In this document: one piece after another, positions 17,087 to 26,905 of the stretch
How positions within the stretch are numbered: position 1 is the stretch's first letter
Layout: the number at the start of each line of letters is the position of its first letter
DNA from: Streptomyces nymphaeiformis
GTDB lineage: Bacteria; Actinomycetota; Actinomycetes; Streptomycetales; Streptomycetaceae
Direction: 5' to 3'
Length of the DNA: 64,000 nt
NCBI RefSeq assembly: GCF_014203895.1
Contig: NZ_JACHJY010000010.1
Coordinates: 1 to 64,000 of the forward strand
Notes under the pieces: model-generated
Seen by the model: only the letters and a program-made list of their open reading frames with translations
Databases searched by the model: none
What the model was told of the DNA's origin: nothing
Translations under genes and position numbers: made by a program

Positions 17087-18469
17087 TCAGCCGGCCGGCA
17101 CGATGTTCTGGTTGAAGCGGAACACGTTGTCGGGGTCGTACTGGGCCTTCACGGCGGAGAGCCGGCGGTAGTTCCTCTCCCCGAAGGAGGAGACGATCCG
17201 CTGCTCGCCCTCGTCGCCGACGAAGTTCAGATACGTCGCGTCGAGCGCCCACGGCCGCACATCGGCCCGCACGTCGTGCACCCACTGCTTCGCCTGCTCG
17301 TCGTACGCCGGGTCCTCCCAGGTCGCGAACGGGTGCACCGCCCACGGCGCGGTGCGCCACGGCTGCGGGTACTGGGAGGGCCCGGCGGCGACGGCCCCGC
17401 CCATCAGGAACAGCACGTGCTGGGTGGCCGTGCCCGCCGGGATCCCCGCGCCGCGGGCGCAGAAGACGTCCACGGCCTCGTCGTCGAACTCCCGCAGGTA
17501 CTCGGCCGACCAGTAGTTCCGCAGCCCCGGCGGGTCGTCCATCATCGACTGCAGGTTCACGTACGGGATGTCCGTGACGATCTCCACCGCGGGCTTCAGC
17601 GCGAACAGCGGCGCCGCGAACTCGCGCACCTCGTCGACCGGCCCGGCGTACGTGAACACCGCCCCGCACACCAGCTTGCCGACCAGATCCTCGGGTATGA
17701 ACGGCTCCGGGGGCGCCGGCATGTAGATGGCGCCGCCACCCATCTCGTCGGGCGCGGTCAGCCCGAGGCCGCGGAACGTGCGCACCACCTCGGGCGCGTT
17801 CTCCGGCAGGAACAGCAGCATGACGAGGCTCATCCGGGGCAGCGGGTGCAGCCGCATCGTCAGCGCGGTCGCCACGCCGAAGTTTCCGCCGCCGCCGTGC
17901 AGCGCCCAGAACAGCTCCGGGTTCTCCTCCGCGTCCGTGTGGACGTGCTTGCCCTCGGCGGTGATCAGGTCGACGCCGAGCAGGTTGTCGCTGGCCAGGC
18001 CGAACTTCCGCTCCAGCCAGCCCGATCCGCCGCCCAGCGTGAAGCCGCCGACGCCGGTGGTGGACACCCGCCCGCCGGTGGTCGCCACGTGGAACGGCTG
18101 GCAGGCGTGGTCCAGATGGGCCATGGTCGCCCCGCCCTCGATCCGTACCGTCATGTCCTCCGGGTCCACGACGACGCCGTGCATCCTGCGGAGGTCGACG
18201 ACCAGCGCGCCGTCGATCATGGAGGTCCCGGCGACGCTGTGCCCGCCGCCGCGCACCGCGATCGGCAGGTCGGCCTCGCGGCCGAACAGGATCGCGTTCG
18301 ACACGTCGGCCTGGGTGGCGCACTGCGCGATCACCGACGGGCGCCGGTCGATCATGCCGTTGTGCAGGGCACGCGCCTCGTCGTAACCCGGACCGCCGGG
18401 GATGATCACCTCACCGGCCAGGTCGTCGACGAGCCCGGCCAGGGCGCTTTCGGAGATGTGGGGAGCCAT
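17087..18469 (-). CDS. FAD-binding oxidoreductase, berberine-bridge-enzyme type
   Basis: 460 residues. PCMH-type FAD domain with AVRGGGHSVAG, whose His normally carries the covalent FAD link, then VGGFTLGGGSGWLERKFG and GGGGNFGVATALTMRLHPL; the C-terminal YDPDNVFRFNQNI is the BBE signature. At the place where bicovalent members have a second attachment Cys, this one reads GGRVSTTG (Val), so single attachment is predicted. Substrate unknown; such enzymes oxidise sugars, alcohols or secondary metabolites. ATG 18469 is chosen because AGGGGGG lies seven bases upstream; the frame stays open a further 20 codons. Converges on the amine oxidase with 6 bases between stops. Confidence 0.9.
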   Translation of the reverse strand: MAPHISESALAGLVDDLAGEVIIPGGPGYDEARALHNGMIDRRPSVIAQCATQADVSNAILFGREADLPIAVRGGGHSVAGTSMIDGALVVDLRRMHGVVVDPEDMTVRIEGGATMAHLDHACQPFHVATTGGRVSTTGVGGFTLGGGSGWLERKFGLASDNLLGVDLITAEGKHVHTDAEENPELFWALHGGGGNFGVATALTMRLHPLPRMSLVMLLFLPENAPEVVRTFRGLGLTAPDEMGGGAIYMPAPPEPFIPEDLVGKLVCGAVFTYAGPVDEVREFAAPLFALKPAVEIVTDIPYVNLQSMMDDPPGLRNYWSAEYLREFDDEAVDVFCARGAGIPAGTATQHVLFLMGGAVAAGPSQYPQPWRTAPWAVHPFATWEDPAYDEQAKQWVHDVRADVRPWALDATYLNFVGDEGEQRIVSSFGERNYRRLSAVKAQYDPDNVFRFNQNIVPAG

Positions 18470-18538
18470 GGGAGCCCCCCTTTCGCGAGGGGGGACAAGG
18501 ACCCTTTCATCGTAGGTCGGGGCCCCCACGGGCGCCCC

Positions 18539-20341
18539 TCAGCCGCCGTACGCCCCGCTCGCCGTCAGCCGCAGCGCCGTGTCGATCAGCGGGACGTGGC
18601 TGAAGGCCTGCGGGAAGTTCCCCACCTGCCGCTGGAGCCGCGGGTCCCACTCCTCGGCGAGCAGCCCGAGGTCGTTGCGGAGCGCGAGGAGCTTCTCGAA
18701 GAGCGTGCGCGCCTCGTCGACGCGGCCGATCATCGCCAGGTCGTCCGCCAGCCAGAAGGAGCAGGCGAGGAACGCGCCCTCGTCGCCCTCCAGGCCGTCC
18801 ACCCCGGCCTCTTCTCCGGCCGTCGGGTAGCGCAGGACGAAGCCGTCCTCCGTGGACAGCTCGCGCTGGATCGCCTCGATCGTGCCGATGACCCGCTTGT
18901 CGTCCGGCGGCAGGAAGCCCATCTGGGGGATCAGCAGCAGCGAGGCGTCCAGCTCCTGGGAGCCGTACGACTGCGTGAACGTGTTCCGCTCCTTGTCGTA
19001 GCCCTTCTCGCAGACGTCCCGGTGGATGTCGTCGCGCAGTGCCTGCCAGCGCTCCAGCGGGCCGTCGGCGTCCCCGGACTCGATCAGCTTGATCGTGCGG
19101 TCGACGGCCACCCAGGCCATCACCTTCGAGTGGACGAAGTGGCGGCGCGGGCCGCGGACCTCCCAGATGCCCTCGTCGGGCTGGTCCCAGTGCGTCTCCA
19201 GGTAGTTGATCAGCTTGATCTGGAGCAGGGAGGCGTAGTCGTTGCGGGAGAGGCCCGTCATGTGTCCGAGGTGCAGGGCCTCCGCGACCTCGCCGTAGAC
19301 GTCCAGCTGGAGCTGGTTCGCCGCGCCGTTGCCGACCCGGACCGGGCCGGAGTTCTCGTACCCCGGGAGCCAGTCGAGCTCGGCCTCGCCGAGCTCCCGC
19401 TCGCCCGCGATGCCGTACATGATCTGCAGGTTCTCCGGGTCGCCCGCCACCGCGCGCAGCAGCCAGTCGCGCCAGGCGCGGGCCTCCTCGCGGTAGCCGG
19501 TGCGGAGCAGCGAGGACAGGGTGATCGCCGCGTCCCGCAGCCAGGTGTAGCGGTAGTCCCAGTTCCGGACGCCGCCGATCTCCTCCGGCAGCGAGGTCGT
19601 CGGCGCGGCGACGATCCCGCCGGTCGGCGCGTACGTCAGCGCCTTCAGGGTGATCAGCGAGCGGACCACGGCCTCCCGGTAGGGGCCGTGGTACGTGCAG
19701 TGCTCGACCCACTCGCGCCAGAAGTCGGCCGTCGCCTCGAGCGAGCCCTCCGGGTCCGGCAGCGCGGGCGGCTCCTTGTGCGAGGGCTGCCAGGAGAGCG
19801 TGAACGTGATCCGCTCGCCGGGCGTCACGGTGAAGTCGGAGTACGTCGTCAGGTCCTTGCCGTGGGTCTCCGCCTCGGTGTCGATCCACACCGAGTCGGG
19901 GCCGGCGACCGCGACCGTGCGCTCCCCGACCTTGTGCACCCAGGGCACGATCCGGCCGTAGCTGAACCGCATCCGCAGCGAGGAACGCATCCGCACCCGG
20001 CCCGAGACGCCCTCGACGATCCGGATCAGCTGCGGCGCGCCGTCGCGCGGCGGCATGAAGTCGGTCACCCGGACCGTGCCGCGCGGGGTGTCCCACTCGG
20101 ACTCCAGGATCAGCGAGTCGCCGCGGTAGCGGCGCCGGTCGGCGGGGGCCGGCTCGGCGTCCGCCGGCCCCGCCGGGCCCACCCGCCAGAACCCGTGCTC
20201 CTCGGTGCCGAGCAACCCGGCGAAGATCGCGTGCGAGTCGAAGCGGGGGAGACACAGCCAGTCCACACTGCCGTCCCGGCAGACCAGGGCGGCCGTCTGC
20301 ATGTCTCCGATGAGTGCGTAATCCTCGATACGCCCGGCCAC
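18539..20341 (-). CDS. glycoside hydrolase family 15 (glucoamylase-like) protein
   Basis: 600 residues. IEDYALIGDMQTAALVCRDG followed by SVDWLCLPRFDS is the standard start of the cytosolic GH15 glucoamylase/trehalase group; GGVRNWDYRYTWLRDAAITL carries the catalytic-site WDYRYTWLRD motif and EEWDPRLQRQVGNFPQAFSH the second catalytic Glu region. It would release glucose from alpha-linked glucans or trehalose in the cytoplasm, as there is no signal peptide. GTG at 20341 is preferred because GGAG lies eight bases upstream; a GTG three codons earlier has that GGAG touching it. A much longer open frame continues into pyrG and is spurious. Confidence 0.9.
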   Translation of the reverse strand: MAGRIEDYALIGDMQTAALVCRDGSVDWLCLPRFDSHAIFAGLLGTEEHGFWRVGPAGPADAEPAPADRRRYRGDSLILESEWDTPRGTVRVTDFMPPRDGAPQLIRIVEGVSGRVRMRSSLRMRFSYGRIVPWVHKVGERTVAVAGPDSVWIDTEAETHGKDLTTYSDFTVTPGERITFTLSWQPSHKEPPALPDPEGSLEATADFWREWVEHCTYHGPYREAVVRSLITLKALTYAPTGGIVAAPTTSLPEEIGGVRNWDYRYTWLRDAAITLSSLLRTGYREEARAWRDWLLRAVAGDPENLQIMYGIAGERELGEAELDWLPGYENSGPVRVGNGAANQLQLDVYGEVAEALHLGHMTGLSRNDYASLLQIKLINYLETHWDQPDEGIWEVRGPRRHFVHSKVMAWVAVDRTIKLIESGDADGPLERWQALRDDIHRDVCEKGYDKERNTFTQSYGSQELDASLLLIPQMGFLPPDDKRVIGTIEAIQRELSTEDGFVLRYPTAGEEAGVDGLEGDEGAFLACSFWLADDLAMIGRVDEARTLFEKLLALRNDLGLLAEEWDPRLQRQVGNFPQAFSHVPLIDTALRLTASGAYGG

Positions 20342-20776
20342 GTGCTTCACTCCAGTCGTACGGCCACGTCCGCCCCGCGGGGCGCTTGCTACGGATGTGC
20401 GTGATGTGCGTGATGTGCGCGAAGGGTCGACCAGGCCAGTGTGCGGGATGCGCCGACCGACCGGGCGGGCGATGTCCGAGCAGAATACGTCGCGGCCCCC
20501 TGCCCGGAGTGAGCACACGGGCGGACGCGCTGCTCCACCCGGGTGAGCTGCGGCTTCCCCCTCCCCGACGGCCCCGTCGCCGTCCGTGAACACCCGACTG
20601 CCGCGTGTGGCCGGAAGCGGTCTCCCGATGTCGCTGATACCCTGGTACCCCGTGGACCGGTGGGAAACGGCGACAGCCGAGGACACCGAAACCGCAGCGA
20701 CGGCACCCCCCGATTCTTCCGGAGGGGACGCCGGTACGCACCTCCAGAACGCGACCACGGGAGCCCCCTCTTGGCG
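20342..20776. other. 435-base divergent intergenic region between GH15 gene and pyrG
   Basis: No gene seen. It must hold the promoters of both divergent genes. The only structure noticed is a 9-bp tandem repeat at 20394-20420 near the GH15 side and a TACCCT-type -10 candidate around 20638-20643 on the pyrG side without a convincing -35. Open frames here lack Shine-Dalgarno sequences and conserved motifs. Confidence 0.5.
20394..20420. repeat. three tandem 9-bp repeats
   Basis: GATGTGCGT, GATGTGCGT and GATGTGCGC follow each other without gaps, 53 bases upstream of the GH15 start on the opposite strand. Could be a regulator site or chance slippage. Confidence 0.7.
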
Positions 20777-22426
<1,650 letters not shown>

Positions 22427-22445
22427 TCCTCTGGCGTTAACGTTG

Positions 22446-22486
22446 CCGGGGTACGAGTCCCTTTCCGGGACCCGTACCCCGGTTTT
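22446..22486 (+). terminator. intrinsic terminator after pyrG
   Basis: CCGGGGTACGAGTCCC (22446-22461) pairs, with one A/C mismatch, with GGGACCCGTACCCCGG (22467-22482), followed by TTTT. It overlaps the space just ahead of the Nudix gene. Confidence 0.88.
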
Positions 22487-22507
22487 CGTACGAGAGGACT
22501 ACTGCTG

Positions 22508-23137
22508 ATGCGCGTGCAGGACACCCCCGAGGAGTGGCAGGTCGTCGCCACCGCCACCCCCTTCAAGGGCAACAAGACGAGTGTCCGCACGGACGACGTG
22601 GTCATGCCCGACGGCTCGGTCCACCGCCGTGACTACCAGGTCCACCCCGGCTCGGTCGCCGTCCTCGCCCTCGACGAGGAGGACCGCGTGGTCGTCCTCC
22701 GTCAGTACCGGCACCCCGTGCGGCAGAAGCTCTGGGAGATCCCCGCCGGACTCCTCGACGTGCCCGGCGAGAACCCGCTGCACGCCGCCCAGCGCGAGCT
22801 GTACGAGGAGGCGCACATCAAGGCGGAGGACTGGCGGGTCCTGACGGACGTCTACACCACGCCCGGCGGCTGCGACGAGGCCGTACGGATCTTCCTGGCG
22901 CGGGGCCTCGCGGAGGCGGAGGGCGAGCGGTTCGAGGTCTCCGAGGAGGAGGCGGACATGGAGCTCGCGCGGGTGCCGGTGGGCGAGCTCGTGCGCGGCG
23001 TCCTCGCGGGCGAGCTGCACAACAACTGCCTGGTGGTGGGGGTGCTTTCGCTGGCGGCGGCGCGGGCGGCCGAGGGCGGCCTGGAGACCCTCCGCCCGGC
23101 GGACGCCCCGTGGCCGGCAAGGCCCTTCGAGGGCTAG
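22508..23137 (+). CDS. Nudix hydrolase, ADP-ribose pyrophosphatase type
   Basis: 209 residues. The Nudix box reads PAGLLDVPGE..PLHAAQRELYEEAHI, with the REL-EE core; the following helix and the Gly-Gly-Cys-Asp-Glu loop (TPGGCDEAVRIFLARGL) and the upstream RRDYQVHPGSVAVLALDEED fit ADP-ribose pyrophosphatases, which cleave ADP-ribose to AMP and ribose 5-phosphate. ATG 22508 is preceded by GAGAGGA at nine bases. The gene stands just after the pyrG terminator, so it needs its own promoter. A second Nudix protein (NrtR type) lies at 32713. Confidence 0.9.
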   Translation: MRVQDTPEEWQVVATATPFKGNKTSVRTDDVVMPDGSVHRRDYQVHPGSVAVLALDEEDRVVVLRQYRHPVRQKLWEIPAGLLDVPGENPLHAAQRELYEEAHIKAEDWRVLTDVYTTPGGCDEAVRIFLARGLAEAEGERFEVSEEEADMELARVPVGELVRGVLAGELHNNCLVVGVLSLAAARAAEGGLETLRPADAPWPARPFEG

Positions 23138-23304
23138 GACCCCGGGCCGTGCCCCGCATGGTGTGACGATCTGCTGATCCGATCGGGGGAAACCTTCGTC
23201 GTGCTCCGCCGGGAGTGCCTCCTGGGCTGAACTACGCTCGGAATCGCCCGTGCGGAGCCCCCCCGCGGGATCGGCTCGTGCACAGGTGGACGGGAGCGTG
23301 GCCC

Positions 23305-25290
23305 GTGACGGATCAGGCTGTGGCGGCGGCCGGCAGCCGGCGGTTCTTCGGTCGGCAGCGGGAGTTGAAGGCCCTGCGCGCCGACATCGAGAGGACCGGC
23401 CTCGACACCCTCACCGGCCGCAAGGCGCCCCGCGCCCGGGTCCTGCTCATCGCCGGCAAGCCCGGCTCCGGACGGACGGCCCTCGCCGAGGAGCTGGCCG
23501 CCGGGCTCGCCGACCGCTACCCCGACGGGGTCTTCCGCGCCCGGCTCACCGAGCCCGGCGGCGACCCCGTCCCCACCGCCCGGGTCGCGCAGGAACTCCT
23601 CGCCGCGCTGGGGGTCGCCGAACCCCCGGGGGCGGGGGAGGACGAGCTGACGGAGCTGGTCCGGGGCGCCCTCGCCGGCCGTCGCGCCGTCCTCGTCCTC
23701 GACGACGCCGTCGACGCCGAGCAGGCCGATCCGTTGATCCCCGACAATCCCGACGCCCTGGTCGTCGGGGTCGCCCGTGGGCCGCTCACCGGCATCCCCG
23801 ACGTGCGGCCCTGCACCCTCGGCGGGCTCGACCCCAAGTCGGCCATCGAGCTGCTGACCTCCTTCACCGGTTCCGTCCGCATCACCGTCGACCCGCAGGC
23901 CGCCGAGACCCTCGTCGAGGAGTGCGGGGGACTGCCCGCCGCGGTCGTCCTCGCCGGCGGCTGGCTGTCCGTACAGCCGAAGGCCTCCGTCGCCGACCTC
24001 GCCAAGCGGCTGCGCGGGCTGAGCGGCGATCCCCTCACCCGGGCCTTCCTGCTCGCGCACGAGGCGCTGCCCGCCACCGCCGCCCGGATACTGCGATTCC
24101 TCGCCCTCGCCCCGCTGGGCCGGGCCGACGCCCACACCGCCTCCGCCCTGGCCGGCTGCTCGGTCTCGGCGGCCGCGACGACCCTCGCCGACTTCGCCGC
24201 CCTGGGGCTGGTCTCGGGCGGCGAGGACGGACAGTACGAGGTGCGCGCGCACCTCGTCCCCCTCCTTCGTGCTCAGCTGGAGGAGCACGACCGGCCCGCC
24301 GAGGTGCAGCTCGCCCGGGCCCGGATGCTGGAGCGGACCGTCCGGCTCCTCCAGTCCTGCCGTGCGGTCACCGAACCCGAGGGCTCGCCCGCCCGCCGGA
24401 AACTGGCCGGCCTGCCGCGCGCCCTGCGTTTCCCGAGCGTGGCGGCGGCCGCGGCCTGGCTGGACTCCCGGCAGGCCGTACTCCTCGCCTCCGCCCGGCT
24501 CGCCGTCGCCGACGGGGAGATCGACACGCTGGCCCGCCGGCTCGTCGCCTCGCTCGTCCGGGCGCTCGCCGCGCACCGGGGTGCCGAGGCCGCCGCCCCC
24601 GAGCTGTACGGCCTGCACCGGCTGGTCCTGGACGTGGCCGAGCGGCGCGGGCTGCACCGCGAGCGGGCCGCAGCCCTGCTCAACCTGGCCGATCTGGATG
24701 CGAGGACCGGCAGGACGAAGGACGCCCTGCTGCGATATCGGTCGGCTTTGGATGCCGGGCGCAAAGCAAATGACCCGTATGCGACCGGTCGCGCAATGGA
24801 ATCCGTAGGTGGCTCGTATCAGGAGCTGGGGGACTGGCAGCGGGCCGGGGACTGGTACGGGCGGGCGCTCGCCCAGCGCCTCGCCCGGGACGAGCGCGCC
24901 GACCAGGCCCGGCTGTACGCCCGCCTGGGGGCCGTGCAGACCTATGCGGGGCGGTACGGGGAGGCCCTGCGGAGCTGGCGCGCCGCCGCGGCCGGCTACC
25001 GGAGGCTCTCCGATCTCCCGGGCCACGCGCGGGCGTTGAGCGAGGCGGCCCGGGTCCAGGAGTACGCCGGACGGCCCGAGGAGTGCCTGCGGACCTGCGA
25101 GGAGGCGGTGGAGTGGGCCCGCCGCGCCCAGGACACCCGGCTCCAGGCCGCGCTCCAGCTGCGTCTCGCCGACACCCTCGACCGGCTCGGGGACCCCGCG
25201 GCCGCCGGGCTGCACCGGTCGGCGGCCGAGAGACTGCTGGAAACGGAATCGGAAACCTACGAAATCCGCAGTGGGTCGATCAAAGATTAG
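23305..25290 (+). CDS. NB-ARC/TPR protein, AfsR-like without the DNA-binding part
   Basis: 661 residues from GTG 23305 (GGGAG eight bases upstream). RRFFGRQRELKALRADIE opens an STAND-type NTPase; the P-loop is GKPGSGRTAL (51-60), in which the usual Lys is Arg (R57); RRAVLVLDDAVDAEQ (Walker B) and ECGGLPAAVVLAGGWLS (GLPL motif) follow. The C-terminal ~200 residues are TPRs (DALLRYRSALDAGRK, GDWQRAGDWYGRALAQRL, GRYGEALRSWRAAAAGYRR). In AfsR the same NB-ARC-TPR body carries a SARP DNA-binding head, absent here, so it may signal by protein contacts. Part of the TPR region (about 24690-24825) and the last codons use AT-rich codons unlike the rest. Confidence 0.85.
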   Translation: MTDQAVAAAGSRRFFGRQRELKALRADIERTGLDTLTGRKAPRARVLLIAGKPGSGRTALAEELAAGLADRYPDGVFRARLTEPGGDPVPTARVAQELLAALGVAEPPGAGEDELTELVRGALAGRRAVLVLDDAVDAEQADPLIPDNPDALVVGVARGPLTGIPDVRPCTLGGLDPKSAIELLTSFTGSVRITVDPQAAETLVEECGGLPAAVVLAGGWLSVQPKASVADLAKRLRGLSGDPLTRAFLLAHEALPATAARILRFLALAPLGRADAHTASALAGCSVSAAATTLADFAALGLVSGGEDGQYEVRAHLVPLLRAQLEEHDRPAEVQLARARMLERTVRLLQSCRAVTEPEGSPARRKLAGLPRALRFPSVAAAAAWLDSRQAVLLASARLAVADGEIDTLARRLVASLVRALAAHRGAEAAAPELYGLHRLVLDVAERRGLHRERAAALLNLADLDARTGRTKDALLRYRSALDAGRKANDPYATGRAMESVGGSYQELGDWQRAGDWYGRALAQRLARDERADQARLYARLGAVQTYAGRYGEALRSWRAAAAGYRRLSDLPGHARALSEAARVQEYAGRPEECLRTCEEAVEWARRAQDTRLQAALQLRLADTLDRLGDPAAAGLHRSAAERLLETESETYEIRSGSIKD

Positions 25291-25303
25291 TACTTTGAAA
25301 GGC

Positions 25304-25331
25304 TAGACAGGGGGAACTCCTTCATTAGACT
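25304..25331 (+). promoter_or_regulatory. possible promoter of ald
   Basis: TAGACA (25304-25309) and TAGACT (25326-25331) are separated by 16 bases and resemble a vegetative -35/-10 pair. Transcription would start near 25338, leaving about a 100-base leader before ald. Confidence 0.4.
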
Positions 25332-25436
25332 GGGTGAGCCGCGTTCGGACGTGGTCTGCCCCGGTGCGCCGCAGCGCATCCGGGTATGTATCGCATTGCC
25401 CCAGTTATCCCCCCGATTCAAGGACCGTGATCGACG

Positions 25437-26552
25437 ATGAAGGTCGGCATCCCCCGCGAGGTCAAGAACAACGAGTTCCGCGTGGCCATCACCCCCGCCG
25501 GTGTCCACGAGCTCGTCCGCAACGGCCACCAGGTCTTCGTCGAGCAGAACGCCGGTGTCGGCTCCTCGATCACGGACGAGGAGTACGTCGCCGCCGGCGC
25601 CGAGATCCTCGCCACCGCCGACGAGGTCTGGGCCACGGCCGACCTGCTGCTCAAGGTCAAGGAGCCCATCGCGGAGGAGTACCACCGCCTCCGCAAGGAC
25701 CAGACCCTCTTCACCTACCTGCACCTCGCCGCCTCCAAGGAGTGCACGGACGCCCTCCTGGAGTCCGGCACCACCGCCATCGCGTACGAGACCGTCGAGA
25801 CCGCCAACCGCGCGCTCCCGCTGCTCGCCCCGATGTCCGAGGTCGCGGGCCGCCTGGCCCCGCAGGTCGGCGCCTACCACCTGATGCGCTCGGCCGGCGG
25901 CCGCGGCGTCCTCCCCGGCGGCGTCCCCGGCACCCACGCCGGCGAGTGCGTCGTCATCGGCGGCGGCGTCTCCGGCTGGAACGCCGTGCAGATCGCCATC
26001 GGCCTGGGCTTCCACGTGACCCTGCTCGACCGCGACATCAACAAGCTCCGCGAGGCCGACAAGATCTTCGGCACGAAGGTCAAGACGATCGTCTCCAACG
26101 CCTTCGAGCTGGAGAAGGCCGTCATCGAGGCCGACCTCGTCGTCGGTGCCGTCCTCATCCCCGGCGCCAAGGCCCCGAAGCTGGTCACCAACGAGCTCGT
26201 CGCCAAGATGAAGCCCGGAAGTGTCCTTGTCGACATTGCGATCGACCAGGGCGGCTGCTTCGAGGACTCGCACCCGACCACCCACGCCGAGCCGACCTTC
26301 CAGGTCCACAACTCGATCTTCTACTGCGTGGCGAACATGCCGGGCGCCGTCCCGAACACCTCCACCTACGCCCTCACCAACGCCACGCTGCCCTACATCG
26401 TGTCGCTGGCGAACAACGGCTGGGTCGAGGCGCTGCGCCGCGACGCGGCCCTCGCCCTGGGCCTCAACACCCATGACGGCAAGGTGGTTTACAAGGAGGT
26501 CGCCGAGGCGCACGGCCTCGAGCACGTCGAGCTCGCCAGCCTCCTGGCCTGA
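25437..26552 (+). CDS. ald: alanine dehydrogenase
   Basis: 371 residues, the normal family length. MKVGIPREVKNNEFRVAITP is the conserved N-terminus with the substrate-binding Arg; LLLKVKEP holds the pyruvate-contacting Lys and FTYLHLAASKE the catalytic His; VIGGGVSGWNAVQIAIGLG is the NAD-binding loop and IAIDQGGCFE the C-terminal catalytic Asp region. It interconverts L-alanine and pyruvate plus ammonia with NAD. AAGGA lies about 12 bases before ATG. Followed by a hairpin at 26610-26640. Confidence 0.96.
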   Translation: MKVGIPREVKNNEFRVAITPAGVHELVRNGHQVFVEQNAGVGSSITDEEYVAAGAEILATADEVWATADLLLKVKEPIAEEYHRLRKDQTLFTYLHLAASKECTDALLESGTTAIAYETVETANRALPLLAPMSEVAGRLAPQVGAYHLMRSAGGRGVLPGGVPGTHAGECVVIGGGVSGWNAVQIAIGLGFHVTLLDRDINKLREADKIFGTKVKTIVSNAFELEKAVIEADLVVGAVLIPGAKAPKLVTNELVAKMKPGSVLVDIAIDQGGCFEDSHPTTHAEPTFQVHNSIFYCVANMPGAVPNTSTYALTNATLPYIVSLANNGWVEALRRDAALALGLNTHDGKVVYKEVAEAHGLEHVELASLLA

Positions 26553-26609
26553 GCCCCGAGGGCCCGTTGACGCCGTCCCCGTCAACGCGTGCCGTCAATA
26601 TCACGCACC

Positions 26610-26640
26610 CGGCCGGACCTTGTTCGACAAGGTCCGGCCG
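26610..26640 (+). terminator. hairpin terminator after ald
   Basis: CGGCCGGACCTTGT (26610-26623), a TCG loop and ACAAGGTCCGGCCG (26627-26640) form a 14-bp perfect stem. No T tract follows, which is common for Streptomyces terminators. Confidence 0.75.
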
Positions 26641-26905
26641 GCCGTGTCTGCGGGCCCGCCGAAACGTTCGGGCAACTCGCCTCGAACGTAACCCTTTAAC
26701 CGTTTCGCACACCCCTGAAACGTGTGGATGCATGCCTGCGCACCCTTGACAGGGACGTGTTCGGTTGCCGACACATCGGGCCGGGTCCGGCGGATTGTGT
26801 TGCTGCGGACCGGTGACACGCCATAGAGTCGCCAACCGTCGGCATGGTGCCACGCTGACCTATCGATAAATGTTCCTGGTCACATCCAAGGAGGTAAGAC
26901 GACTT
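26641..26905. other. intergenic region upstream of parA-like gene
   Basis: Together with the preceding hairpin this makes a 353-base gap after ald with no gene. It holds the promoter at 26800-26829, a TTGACA at 26748-26753 with no matching -10, and the strong AAGGAGG ribosome-binding site at 26888-26894. Base composition is less GC-rich than the genes around it. Confidence 0.6.
26800..26829 (+). promoter_or_regulatory. likely promoter of the ParA gene
   Basis: TTGCTG (26800-26805) and TAGAGT (26824-26829; fits TAGRRT exactly) with an 18-base spacer. Predicted start is around 26836, giving a roughly 70-base leader with AAGGAGG. Confidence 0.5.

Noticed and set aside
17276..20404. 1042-residue open frame on the plus strand
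   Set aside because: Runs antisense through two clear minus-strand enzymes; Arg/Val/His/Gln-rich composition is typical of GC-rich shadow frames.
26748..26771. TTGACA upstream of the ParA gene as a promoter
   Set aside because: No TAnnnT lies 16-19 bases downstream; the TTGCTG/TAGAGT pair at 26800-26829 fits better.
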